Shown: positions 44,700 through 53,904 of the stretch, in pieces
How positions within the stretch are numbered: position 1 is the stretch's first letter
How the letters are laid out: every line of letters starts with the position of its first letter
Source: Candidatus Woesearchaeota archaeon
GTDB taxonomy: Archaea; Nanoarchaeota; Nanoarchaeia; Woesearchaeales; JAGVZT01
DNA length: 64,000 nt
Assembly: GCA_017608295.1 (NCBI GenBank)
Contig: JAFCGF010000006.1
Location: forward strand, 117,214-181,213
Direction: 5' to 3'
Notes under the pieces: generated by a model
What the model saw: the letters and a program-made list of their open reading frames with translations, nothing else
What the model was told of the DNA's origin: nothing
The model's database searches: none
Made by a program: the position numbers and the translations under genes

Positions 44700-45188
44700 C
44701 GTACTCCTTAACTGTAAACAGAAATTTAATTTGGACGTTAGGCGCAGTTTAGTGCACCCTTTACCAACGATGACTAGCTACGGTTTTTTCCCCCTTAATT
44801 TTTTATGGATGTCACACCCTTCAGTTAAGCATGTTTTTACAAAATTGGATGTAGGCAGCAGTAATATCTTCAGCAATATTACGCGCATTTCTCGTATCAT
44901 TTCTAAAAACGGAAGGTCACTACGTCAGACTCGTTCATCTCGTTTTTGCACCAGTATATCTCATTTTATCGCCAGCTTCTGGAGGCATCACTTCTTTTAT
45001 GAAAAAATCATTTTTGATCCTATTTTTAGGGCGAAGGGCGAGAGGAAGCTTTCCTTTTTGCATATACTTACTAAGACCCCCTCACCAACAAGTCCCTCAA
45101 TGAGCTGTCCATCAAACAGCGAACATTACTCCTTGAGCAGCCTCTGGAAGATAAACGCATTAGTGACGTGAACGTGATTGCCCGATGA
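44700..45188 (+). pseudogene. Frameshifted remnant between radical SAM genes
   Basis: One open frame from 44689 to 45171 carries plausible coding text such as FYEKIIFDPIFRAKGERKLS, but near 45075 (run of five C) the coding-like reading moves frame to DPLTNKSLNELSIKQRTLL and on to VNVIAR, whose TGA overlaps the next ATG (ATGA at 45185). Such a coupled end suggests a once-real gene. I cannot assign a family; it may be the tail of another radical SAM paralogue. Confidence 0.4.
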
Positions 45189-46630
45189 AACTTGCGCTGG
45201 TAAAGATTGACAACGATCCTCAATTCCCGTCGAATCTCGCCATACTCAAGGCAGTTATCTCATTATCTGAGCATCAGTGTGTTATCATCGACGCCACCTT
45301 CATCCCTTCAAAGACAAAGCAAAGCTTCCTTTTTTCTGCACTCAGGCGAGAGCACCCAGATGTCATCGGCCTTGGCGTGACTGACCACGACATGCACAAA
45401 TCACTTAGTTTCGCGCACCTCGTGAAAGGGGAACTACCTGATGTCAAAATTTGTCTCGGGGGTCCAATGCCAACCCTCATCCCACATGAGATTCTTTCGT
45501 CTCCTGATGTTGATGCGCTTTGCATCGGTGACGGAGAAAATATACCTGCATTTCTCTCCTTTCTTGAGGGGAAACTAACTGCACCACCAGTCGGTTTTAT
45601 CGTGAAAGATGCTAAGGGTAATCTCAGTGGGAGTAGTGTGGCCTATAGGCACGAGAATCTTGATGCCCTCCCCTTCATTAAATTTGAAGACTGGGATATT
45701 GACCAATATCGTAGTTTTTATATGGTTCCGGCGGCCTTGCCATTGGTGGCTTCAAGAGGCTGCGTCCATCAATGTAGATTCTGCATCTCTGATCCGGTCC
45801 GTAGTGCGAGCGCCGGGAATAAGCAGCAGTACTATCGCGTACGGTCCCCGCGTAGTGTTATGGAAGAGATAGCTTACCACCTTAACAGGTTGCCTGGGAT
45901 GTTCTCTTCTATCTATTTTGAGGATGCCCTTTTTGGGCAAAGCCGCCCTTGGTTCGACGAGTTTGTAAGATTATACCGTGAGCACGGTTACCATGAGATG
46001 CTTCCTTGGAGTTGCGAGACCCGTGCAGATATCATCACACGGAAATGGGCGCAGAAGGCACGTTCGGCAGGATGCGTCCATGTGAGGGTGGGTGTGGAGA
46101 CATGGAACGAGGACTATCGCCGTAGGGTGTATGCGAAGCAGATTTCTAACAAGCAGTTTTCTGATGCAGCCAGAGCCTTGCACGAGGAAGGGATATATTT
46201 TAACGCGAATATGATTGTGGGCGGCCCTGGGGAAACGCTAATTGATAGCCTCAAAAGCTTTTTTGGCATGCTCAGTATAGATCCGTTGTATCTTACCTTC
46301 AGCGTCTTCAGGCTCACCCCAGGTACATCACTCTATGATAATCTAAAAGAGCATCTTGTTTACAGGGATGATCTTCCAAGACTGGCACAGAAAGGCATGC
46401 CTCCTGTTCTAGGAGATATACTTGCCGACATTTTCTTCCCAGCAATACAGAGGATTCGCAGTATGAGTACTGTGCTTCATACCCCTTTAGCAACTACTAG
46501 CTGGACCACTTACCTTTTGAATAAGGATGGGTGCCGCATCGAGCCACTCTTTTTCGGAAGGAAAAATTTTCACACCCTTTCTCTGCAGCAGAGAACACTG
46601 AGTTGTCTCATAAACGCGCGAGGTCTCTAA
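45185..46630 (+). CDS. B12-type radical SAM protein, paralogue 3
   Basis: A 481-residue protein with N-terminal cobalamin-like domain (KICLGGPMPTLIPHEIL, ALCIGDGEN), cluster motif CVHQCRFC at about 193, and TRADIITRKWAQKARSAG in common with paralogues 1 and 2. The C-terminus contains PGTSLYDNL, typical of the extended barrel. More divergent than the other two. It starts at an ATG overlapping the end of the broken upstream gene. Substrate unknown. Confidence 0.85.
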   Translation: MKLALVKIDNDPQFPSNLAILKAVISLSEHQCVIIDATFIPSKTKQSFLFSALRREHPDVIGLGVTDHDMHKSLSFAHLVKGELPDVKICLGGPMPTLIPHEILSSPDVDALCIGDGENIPAFLSFLEGKLTAPPVGFIVKDAKGNLSGSSVAYRHENLDALPFIKFEDWDIDQYRSFYMVPAALPLVASRGCVHQCRFCISDPVRSASAGNKQQYYRVRSPRSVMEEIAYHLNRLPGMFSSIYFEDALFGQSRPWFDEFVRLYREHGYHEMLPWSCETRADIITRKWAQKARSAGCVHVRVGVETWNEDYRRRVYAKQISNKQFSDAARALHEEGIYFNANMIVGGPGETLIDSLKSFFGMLSIDPLYLTFSVFRLTPGTSLYDNLKEHLVYRDDLPRLAQKGMPPVLGDILADIFFPAIQRIRSMSTVLHTPLATTSWTTYLLNKDGCRIEPLFFGRKNFHTLSLQQRTLSCLINARGL

Positions 46631-46683
46631 AACTCGTGTTGTGCACTTAGGGTATATCTTATTATCATCCGACCAGCGGTTGG

Positions 46684-48522
46684 CTATTCCTTAGGGAGAG
46701 CCTTCAGACACTGCTCTGCCCCTTCCTCCAGAAGGAGACACGCTTGATGTGCCTTCCAAGGCCTCATTAAATCCATACCTGCCCTGGCATTCCCTATGCC
46801 GTAAAAACAGGTATCCTGGCCTTCCGCTGGAAAGGCTCTGCAGCCCTGTAGTGCAATCCGGGGATTGAACGTGCCATAACCTCCGACGAAGCCCCCTATG
46901 ACAAGGTAACAATGTTCTCTTGCCCGTGGGGGTAATGCTGGGCAACGCGAGGCTGCAGTGGCAAGATTCCGGGAAGAGGTTTCCGCTGTGTATGACCCTA
47001 ATGCCTCCCAGCAACTATTAATTAAGTAGGGAGAGGAAAGATGCTCACAATCAAGTTCTCCGCCGTTCTCAAGAACATGTTTTGCAGAGGCATATCCCAA
47101 TCCAAAGAGACAAGACGATTCAAACGCCTCCCCCCTCTGGCTTCCGAGTCTCCTACAGGCGAGGCTACCTTGTTGGGGATTATGCGCATAGTGAGATCCG
47201 ATGTATCTTGGGAGTAAATCGTAAACTTCAATTGTCATCCCAAGATTCCGGGTTAGATTAATCTCACGTGGGAACCTGGAAAAAATCGTGGCTACGCCCG
47301 CAATGACAATAACTGAAAGGATAATTATTAGGAGGCAGAGGCGTGTGCCATACTTCTTTCTTGTTATCCTCTCCAGCGATAATGCTGTCAGAGCCGTAAG
47401 GACAGGGTAAAGAACAAAAACGTACGCGTCACGATGACCGGAATAATTCATGATAGAAAATGACACGAAAAAAATTACCCCAAACGAAGTTAAAAGGTCT
47501 ATAAGATGATGAGAGCCTCTTTCATTAATCCTGGCTTTTTTTAATTTTTTAGTCGAATTCTGAGACGCATTCATCGGCCTGAATCGTGCCCGATTTATAA
47601 CATGCCAAGCTAGGGGGAAAAAGAGAAGCGCATACACCCCCCAATTCATAAGATGACCGAGATTTCCAAGGATTTCGTGATAGCCTAGAGAGAAAGGGTA
47701 GTCAACGCCCCACCATATGATGCTGTTCCTTACGGCTCCATTGGCTCGGGTAAGAAGGGGTTCATTTCCTACGAATCCAGTGAATAGAGAGTCTATCCCT
47801 ATGAAATGCGTTTCTAGATGGAATATGAGCCACCACAGTGAACCGATGAAGAGACCAAATACTGCAATAGGAATCACCTTGCGAGAGAACGGCCGCCCAT
47901 AGCGCCAAATCATGAAACAAAGCACAGGAATGAACATTAGTGTTCCCCATGAGATGGTGAGACTCAGACCAAGCCATGCTGCCGTTACGCCTACGAGAAG
48001 TGGGCTCGCCGGAGGCTTTCTGAATATCTCCCAGAGGAGCCACAATATGATAACGACAAAAAAACCGAAGTTCGGCGCATGCCCACCCATACTTATAAAC
48101 TCCTGCTCGAGATAGAGAGGGGGAGGAAAAAGTAGAAAGATTGCCCCTATTTTTGCAGCCCGTTCATTGCTTGCCAGATACAGTAACCCAGTGGTGCCAA
48201 TGAACGTTCCCAAAGCGAACAGTAGCCCCAGGGCTTTGTGAGTCACAAGGTTGAGAATTCCCATCTTGTACAACAAAGCCTCCTCAATGGTAAAAAAAGT
48301 GCCCCCAGGAAGATAGAGTGCGTTAGTGTATGCGCTTAGAGGGAAGCCTCCATAGTCAACAAGATGATGAGCAAAACTACTATAAACGCCTTCATCTTCC
48401 CCCCAAGGTAATTCTGATGCCAGGAGGAGGCTTAACCGGATGAGAAGAAAGAAGATGAGGGGAATCGAAATAGTCTTTAGAAAGGTCAGTCCAGCTTTCT
48501 TTTTTTTTGACTTGAACTTCAG
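46684..48522 (-). CDS. GT-C membrane glycosyltransferase with Cys-pair repeat tail
   Basis: The first ATG/TTG lies inside the membrane part; the coding frame continues upstream without stop and gives a proper GT-C N-terminus: a signal-anchor (TISIPLIFFLLIRLSLLLA) and loop SELPWGEDEGVYSSFAHHL with the acidic catalytic motif. The best start is CTG at 48522, 6-8 bases after AAGGGGTG. About 612 residues: about 10 membrane segments (PMT/ArnT-like), then an outward tail with five C-x(9-14)-C repeats, like the protein encoded just upstream. It probably uses a polyprenyl-phosphate sugar donor. Confidence 0.7.
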   Translation of the reverse strand: MKFKSKKKKAGLTFLKTISIPLIFFLLIRLSLLLASELPWGEDEGVYSSFAHHLVDYGGFPLSAYTNALYLPGGTFFTIEEALLYKMGILNLVTHKALGLLFALGTFIGTTGLLYLASNERAAKIGAIFLLFPPPLYLEQEFISMGGHAPNFGFFVVIILWLLWEIFRKPPASPLLVGVTAAWLGLSLTISWGTLMFIPVLCFMIWRYGRPFSRKVIPIAVFGLFIGSLWWLIFHLETHFIGIDSLFTGFVGNEPLLTRANGAVRNSIIWWGVDYPFSLGYHEILGNLGHLMNWGVYALLFFPLAWHVINRARFRPMNASQNSTKKLKKARINERGSHHLIDLLTSFGVIFFVSFSIMNYSGHRDAYVFVLYPVLTALTALSLERITRKKYGTRLCLLIIILSVIVIAGVATIFSRFPREINLTRNLGMTIEVYDLLPRYIGSHYAHNPQQGSLACRRLGSQRGEAFESSCLFGLGYASAKHVLENGGELDCEHLSSPYLINSCWEALGSYTAETSSRNLATAASRCPALPPRAREHCYLVIGGFVGGYGTFNPRIALQGCRAFPAEGQDTCFYGIGNARAGMDLMRPWKAHQACLLLEEGAEQCLKALPKE

Positions 48523-48540
48523 TTTACTACACCCCTTTGC

Positions 48541-50241
48541 TTAGTCGACCGGCTTATTTTGACAAACAAATAGATATTCCTCTGGAAATGTATCACAGGG
48601 GTCCATAGGATATAATGGCGTCGAGAGGATTTCCTGTGCCATTCCTGTAAAACATGCTTCTCTCATATTTTCGGGGAACTCTATACACATTTTTACACAC
48701 CACTTAATGTTTCTGTCTTCAATAGCATTGGCAGCAAGGTGTCTCCCTAAACCTTTGACACATTCCTGCGCGTATATTCCTGCATTCTCAACACATAAAG
48801 TGGCTCCCTGAGATTGGTTGTAGATGTAGTCCTCCCAGATTTCCCACCCGAATATATTAAAACATTCCCCCCTGAATTGTTCGGGGAATTCAAAACATGC
48901 TGCCATCCTATGGGGAGCTTCAGACGGGAGACGCCCGGCAACAGAGAGGCTTAAGCCAGAAAAACAAATCTCGCTAAGAGGAGGGGAGAATCTGTTGCAT
49001 TGATCTATCCCTTCTGAGAGGTTGCCTGTGGCACGTACCCCTGCCATCCACACTATGGCCTCTACACACTCGCTTGAGAGGGTAGACAATTTACTGCACA
49101 CTTTCTCACCTGCTGCCAGGTCATTGAAGTATTGTTCGCTTATTGCGGTAATAATCCCCAAAACGCAAAATTCTCTCGCTTCTTCAGGGATTTCCTGGCA
49201 CTTTTCCAGTTTAAGTGAAACATCCCCTCTTGTTTCTTCACCTATACCAAATGCAAAAGCAGACATGCATATTCCCTTGAAGGAGTTGGGGAGATTTGTG
49301 CATATGGCCGTTCCCTCTGGAATGTCCTTAGTAAATGTCCTACCTGTCCTCACCCCTACATGCATGAAACAATTAAGTTGATATGATTCATTTTGCATGA
49401 AACAGAATGCCACTCCCTCAGGGGGAGTCATGAGCTGGGCGACATGGCTGATACAAGCGTAGTTTACCGCACGATTTGATTCTTTACAAAGGGAAGTGAT
49501 TTCGTTGAAATGGACAGTCGGCGAGTGCAGTGCCAGCTCATCTGCTAAGAGATAGTAACATTCGGATTTCCAAGAAGGGTGAGAGATACCTTCACAGAAT
49601 TTTTTAATGGTGTCTAAGCCTGTGGTGGCGCTGGTGTTAAGATGTAGTGAAAGCGTAGTGGCAATATGGAACATGCATTCCCCGTTTATGTTCAAGTCTT
49701 CGAACCTATTACATAGGCTCATAGCTGCCTGCAGATCAAAATGTGTAAGACGGGTTGCTTTCTGATGGATGCAGAACCGGTGATGATAGGAGTCATAATC
49801 CTCGCACTCCGGCGCGGTGCCATTCCACTCTACAGGCGCATGCAACGGCCTCTGCAACTGAAAGCCTAGTATGTGGGGGCGGAAGTACGTTCTTAGGCAG
49901 AGATATTGCAAAACCGAATCCGAAATGAAATAACAACTATCGTCGTCAACAAGGACGGGCCACCTTTGCTTGGCCAGAGAGATGTCCCTATAACAGATGT
50001 CCTTAATGAGAGAATTATGTATTCTCTGACAGGCTTCAGCTTCCTCATTCTCAATAGCCATCTCAGAAAGGCAAACGTCTCTTTCGTTGCCAAAATATGT
50101 TTCGCATGCCGTAGAAAAGTGACCATTCAAATAATGGGGAGGTTTCTGCGTGGGATTGCCCAAGTAGATGAAAATGCTGCTAGCCACAAGAAATGACATG
50201 ATCACCACAACCCCGAACGTTCGCGGTTTTGATAGTTTCAT
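48541..50241 (-). CDS. Exported protein with sixteen Cys-pair helical repeats
   Basis: A 566-residue protein with an N-terminal membrane anchor (about 10-28) and then about sixteen repeats of 30-40 residues, each with two cysteines usually 10 or 11 residues apart, e.g. CQEIPEEAREFC, CFEFPEQFRGEC, CIEFPENMREAC, usually followed by a small-residue helix. The pattern predicts a disulphide-stapled helical solenoid outside the cell. The same repeat ends the GT-C protein downstream. I know no named family. Several N-x-S/T sites occur. Possible role: scaffold or binding arm for envelope glycosylation. Confidence 0.7.
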   Translation of the reverse strand: MKLSKPRTFGVVVIMSFLVASSIFIYLGNPTQKPPHYLNGHFSTACETYFGNERDVCLSEMAIENEEAEACQRIHNSLIKDICYRDISLAKQRWPVLVDDDSCYFISDSVLQYLCLRTYFRPHILGFQLQRPLHAPVEWNGTAPECEDYDSYHHRFCIHQKATRLTHFDLQAAMSLCNRFEDLNINGECMFHIATTLSLHLNTSATTGLDTIKKFCEGISHPSWKSECYYLLADELALHSPTVHFNEITSLCKESNRAVNYACISHVAQLMTPPEGVAFCFMQNESYQLNCFMHVGVRTGRTFTKDIPEGTAICTNLPNSFKGICMSAFAFGIGEETRGDVSLKLEKCQEIPEEAREFCVLGIITAISEQYFNDLAAGEKVCSKLSTLSSECVEAIVWMAGVRATGNLSEGIDQCNRFSPPLSEICFSGLSLSVAGRLPSEAPHRMAACFEFPEQFRGECFNIFGWEIWEDYIYNQSQGATLCVENAGIYAQECVKGLGRHLAANAIEDRNIKWCVKMCIEFPENMREACFTGMAQEILSTPLYPMDPCDTFPEEYLFVCQNKPVD

Positions 50242-50267
50242 CGGACCTTCTTATGGAAACCTAGGGA

Positions 50268-51761
50268 TTATTTATGTTTATGGGAGGGCTCTTTCGAGGA
50301 GGGTATTGAATCTGGATTATTTAAATTGGAGTAGATACACGTCTCTTTTCCCTTTGTGCCGAAACACTTGGCGAGTGAACTGTTGAGTTGTATCAGATTG
50401 TCTAGAATCTTTTCCCTGTCATGTGATTGGTCGCTTACAACAATGATTTGTGCTTCACTCAAATGTGCCACATCATTTACAACAGACAACGGCGAGCTCA
50501 CATGCCCCAACAAGGGATAAACTAGAAACTCTGAAATAGGCCATGAGGCGGAGATGATATGATTGTGGTATTCATTGTCAATAAATGCTGTTGCCAACCT
50601 TTGGCCCTCCGCAACTAGGAGATAATCCAGATTAGTCTCAAAATACGCCCCACATCCTGTCCCAAAGCACTCGCGGTTGGAAGTGTAATTGGTCGCAAAG
50701 AAACTGATTATAAGTAGGGTGATAATCGAGTAGAGGACTGGACGAATCTCAAAATGGATATTTCTCGCTAACATTGCAATATGTTCAGTGGAGAGAAATA
50801 TACCCCTAGCAACTATCACATAGAACAAGGGGAAGAGTGGAAGTACATACCGAGAGAGTGTGAAATCATTGAAAAACGCGCTGAATCCGACATAGGTGAT
50901 GATGATAAAAACCAGAAGGTGAGATGCCTTACGGCTTTGATGTTTTTTGTTTTCCTTTAATGAAAGCGAGATGCCAATTATGATGAACGGAATAAGTAGC
51001 AGATTATAAGTGGGGAGTAGGAGTGAAGCAATCATTTTCAGATTCTTGAACCAATAAAGGGCTGTAACGGCATACCCTGCCCCCACAACAGTCGGATAAA
51101 AAATATAGCCAAACGAGTAATGTGTCACACCAACCCATATGATGAATGGTATCAAGGGAATAGCATAGAATGCTAAACGACGTACCCTTTCAGCGAATCT
51201 GCCAGACTTAAGCAACTCGGAGAAGGCAATGATGCCAATGACGAGGGCCCCGTGTTCTTTCGTTAGAGTCATTAACATCCCAACAAAAATATATCGGCCA
51301 CGGTGATTGGTGAAATAAGAATGCAAAGTAAGAAGGATTAACAATGTCAAAGGAAGGTCAAAGCTAATGAGCCCAGCTTGAGCAACAAAGAGTGGACTTA
51401 CCGCCAGCAGCACTGCCGCGACTAGCGCTTGTTTTTTGTCCCCAGTTATGCTGAAGGCGAGTTCATAAGTGGCAGCAAGAATGAGAACTGATAACCCGAG
51501 AAGGATAATCTTCACTGTCTGTATGGTGAAGCCGAGCAGGACAAATGCTAAAGCAACGAATTCGTATACAAGGGGGGGATGGCAGCCGCCGCAGAATCCT
51601 CCCAGTAAAGGGTTAAAGCCATGATGCGCGACCCATTCGCTTCCGACGAGGACCATGTTTTCATCCCAGTAAGCAGGGATATGCCATCTGAAACCTACGA
51701 GAATGATGGCCATGATAAGAAACAGAAGGTATGGCGCACCTTTCCGAATGTTGTATGCCAT
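50268..51761 (-). CDS. GT-C membrane glycosyltransferase (PMT/ArnT-like)
   Basis: A 497-residue protein with about 11 membrane segments. The first outside loop has the acidic motif in PAYWDENMVLVGSEWVAHHG, expected for metal- or base-dependent GT-C enzymes using lipid-phosphate sugars. HPPLVYEF and TKEHGALV match the conserved loop histidines and charged residues of the PMT_2 group. The C-terminal soluble domain is short. It is the first gene of a minus-strand group with the Cys-repeat protein (26 bases apart) and the second GT-C. Donor and acceptor unknown. Confidence 0.78.
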   Translation of the reverse strand: MAYNIRKGAPYLLFLIMAIILVGFRWHIPAYWDENMVLVGSEWVAHHGFNPLLGGFCGGCHPPLVYEFVALAFVLLGFTIQTVKIILLGLSVLILAATYELAFSITGDKKQALVAAVLLAVSPLFVAQAGLISFDLPLTLLILLTLHSYFTNHRGRYIFVGMLMTLTKEHGALVIGIIAFSELLKSGRFAERVRRLAFYAIPLIPFIIWVGVTHYSFGYIFYPTVVGAGYAVTALYWFKNLKMIASLLLPTYNLLLIPFIIIGISLSLKENKKHQSRKASHLLVFIIITYVGFSAFFNDFTLSRYVLPLFPLFYVIVARGIFLSTEHIAMLARNIHFEIRPVLYSIITLLIISFFATNYTSNRECFGTGCGAYFETNLDYLLVAEGQRLATAFIDNEYHNHIISASWPISEFLVYPLLGHVSSPLSVVNDVAHLSEAQIIVVSDQSHDREKILDNLIQLNSSLAKCFGTKGKETCIYSNLNNPDSIPSSKEPSHKHK

Positions 51762-51818
51762 TTAACGTGAGGTGAATCTGCTAACATTTAAATATTGCTC
51801 ACCGGCGCACTATCCTTT

Positions 51819-52718
51819 ATGTTCAAGAGATTTTCGTCACCGAGGTCTGGAAGGGGAAAAGAGGCATCGGTTATTACGCACTGGACAGATTGGATAACCC
51901 TATTCCGGCCATTGGCATGGCTCCCTGTGCTGGGTCTTCTCCTCCTGGGTTTGCTCTTCCCTGGAACCGTGCAATCTCCAACGACGATGCTTGCTTCACT
52001 TATGGCAGGTGTGCTATTTCTCGCGCAGGGATATGCCTTTAATAGCATAGCGGATGTAGCGGTAGATAATCCAACTAAGAACCCGCTCACTGAGGGTAGG
52101 TTGAGGACGTGGACTGCAATCCTAGTCTGCTCAATTATAGCCCTATTCGGCTTATTCATGAGCTTGTTACTTTCAAGGGGGTCTGCGCTCGCATTCCTCT
52201 CTGGGGTAATCTTCAATGCTGCGTACTCATTTCCTCCTCTGCGCCTTAAGCGCTTCCTTTGGAGTAATCTCATTCTTAATTCCGCAGGGTTCACTATGCT
52301 TGCCCTTATCGGTGCCCTTGCTGGGAGGCTTCCTGGTAAAGAGCTTTGGTTGTTAGGGGGATTTATTTTCCTCTCCCTCGTGCCGTACCAAATTATCCAT
52401 CTTTTTACTCATAAAAAATCTGATCCAATTCACGGCCTGCCCGAGAATCCAGTGAGATTATTCTTCGTTAGCCATAGCATCCTCTTGGTAGGAATGGCCC
52501 TTATCGGATGGCTGTTGAGATGGCCTCTTTTTTTTATTGCTGGAGTTGTGCATACCTTAGCAAATTATTTTTTAGCAACCAGAAGAGGGTTAAGGGATAC
52601 ACCGGATCCACTGCAGATGGGCTCCTTGAGACGGGAATTGCGCTATCTTAGTGTCGGATGGGGAATCCTCCTCATCCTGTTATTCTGTCTGCAGCGGAAC
52701 TTCATCATTTTTGGCTAG
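51819..52718 (+). CDS. UbiA-family prenyltransferase
   Basis: About 299 residues with 8-9 membrane segments. The first Asp-rich motif appears as NSIADVAVDNPTKNPL (NSxxDxxxD rather than NDxxDxxxD), and the second region has DPIHGLPEN. The family transfers a polyprenyl group to an aromatic ring or glycerol phosphate (in archaea, digeranylgeranylglyceryl phosphate). The altered first Asp suggests a specialised substrate. Start at the ATG at 51819, with TATA ATTTAAATA about 30 bases upstream (leaderless). Divergent from the GT-C gene. Confidence 0.82.
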   Translation: MFKRFSSPRSGRGKEASVITHWTDWITLFRPLAWLPVLGLLLLGLLFPGTVQSPTTMLASLMAGVLFLAQGYAFNSIADVAVDNPTKNPLTEGRLRTWTAILVCSIIALFGLFMSLLLSRGSALAFLSGVIFNAAYSFPPLRLKRFLWSNLILNSAGFTMLALIGALAGRLPGKELWLLGGFIFLSLVPYQIIHLFTHKKSDPIHGLPENPVRLFFVSHSILLVGMALIGWLLRWPLFFIAGVVHTLANYFLATRRGLRDTPDPLQMGSLRRELRYLSVGWGILLILLFCLQRNFIIFG

Positions 52719-53589
52719 TAAAGGGCGTGAGCCATCTCTCGTAGGTCTCATCCTTTCCGTTAAGGATACGAATATAGCGGTTTCTTAAGAGTGCTTGTAT
52801 TTTATTTTCCTTGAGGTGGAAAGTCTTGTTCTCGTACGAGATGGAAGAGAGTGGTACAACTCCCCTGGCTGTACCCGTCAGAAATGCTCCATCAATTTCG
52901 GCAAGGTCAACCACTCTTATTTCCTCTTCTGTGACCCTTATGCCGCTATCTTTCGCAAGGGTTATAATCGTGTCCTGCGTAACCCCAGGGAAGCGGTCTG
53001 GACTGACAGGCACAACAAGTTCTCGCCCTCGTACAAATAAGATGTTTGCGGTAGCCGCCTCGACAATTCTCTCTTCAGTATCTAGAAGCAGGGCATCATT
53101 TTTTCCAATGGTCCTGGCCTGCTCTTGCGCTCCGAGGTAGATGAGATATTTTCCCGAGATTTTTGCTTCGGCTAGCCGTCTGCCCCAATTCAGCCGAGGA
53201 TTCTCAAGAACAATCCCCTGGGAAGATCTACGCATCCCTTGGAAATATATTCTCTTGCGTATCCTGTGCGCGAATGTAGTGACTATAGCCCGTCTTCTTA
53301 TGAGTCGGATATCCTTAAACTGAGCGGAAGAATAGCAGAGTAGACGCATATAGGCAAAGCCCTTTAGCGAGGCAATTGCTTTGGTTATCTTTTCCTGGAT
53401 GTCGTTTTCTTTTAAATATAGGCCAAGATAAGCCAACGAGCGATGCAGGCGTTTCAGATGACTGTCGATGCGGAAGAACCTTGGTGGTTGTCGCCCCAAT
53501 TTCCAGCACAGAATTCCTTCAAAGGCGCAGAGCCCATACTGGAAGGCAGAAGTCTTCTCGAGTTCATTATCATCTCTCCGCACGGGCAT
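52705..53589 (-). CDS. Class IV PLP aminotransferase (IlvE/DAAT-like)
   Basis: A 294-residue fold-type IV aminotransferase. The PLP lysine is in AEAKISGKYLIYL at about 147, with ARTIGKNDALLLD, IVEAATANILFV and FPGVTQDTIITLA as in branched-chain aminotransferases. The N-terminus is about 15 residues shorter than usual, because a stop lies just upstream of the ATG. It transfers amino groups between 2-oxo acids, or acts on a special substrate such as a D-amino or amino-deoxy acid. It converges with the UbiA gene with a 14-base overlap. Confidence 0.85.
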   Translation of the reverse strand: MPVRRDDNELEKTSAFQYGLCAFEGILCWKLGRQPPRFFRIDSHLKRLHRSLAYLGLYLKENDIQEKITKAIASLKGFAYMRLLCYSSAQFKDIRLIRRRAIVTTFAHRIRKRIYFQGMRRSSQGIVLENPRLNWGRRLAEAKISGKYLIYLGAQEQARTIGKNDALLLDTEERIVEAATANILFVRGRELVVPVSPDRFPGVTQDTIITLAKDSGIRVTEEEIRVVDLAEIDGAFLTGTARGVVPLSSISYENKTFHLKENKIQALLRNRYIRILNGKDETYERWLTPFTSQK

Positions 53590-53904
53590 GGATTTGATGA
53601 GTCAATCTTGTACTTATTAAATTTAGGGCGCAGCACTTACCTAACCTTCCATGCCTGAGCCGAGCGAGGGCTTGACGAGGAGCGAAGAGAGAAGGGTTAT
53701 AATTAGTTGCAACCACTTATTTTATCATAGTGCCGTACGGACAGTAGCCGAGGCATGCCTATACAAAGTGCTTTGGTCATAACATCCCCATGAGAGGTTT
53801 GGAATGGGTCTCCAAATGGGTCCGCAACAGATGATTCATGCAACGTATCATTTTTAAACATAGTAGAAATTTAATTAAACGCCCTCGCGTTCCCGTGACT
53901 ATAA
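53590..53904. other. Intergenic region
   Basis: No gene seen in these 315 bases. A GAGCGAGG/GAGGAGCGAAG repeated motif around 53660-53690 and a TATA-like TTTTTAAAC near 53850 are visible. The latter lies about 50 bases before the plus-strand glycosyltransferase ATG at 53905 and may be its promoter. The minus-strand aminotransferase promoter is not obvious. Confidence 0.35.

Noticed and set aside
44689..45171. Intact 160-residue gene or RiPP precursor between radical SAM genes
   Set aside because: The coding-like reading changes frame near 45075, and no leader/core pattern is visible; treated as a remnant.
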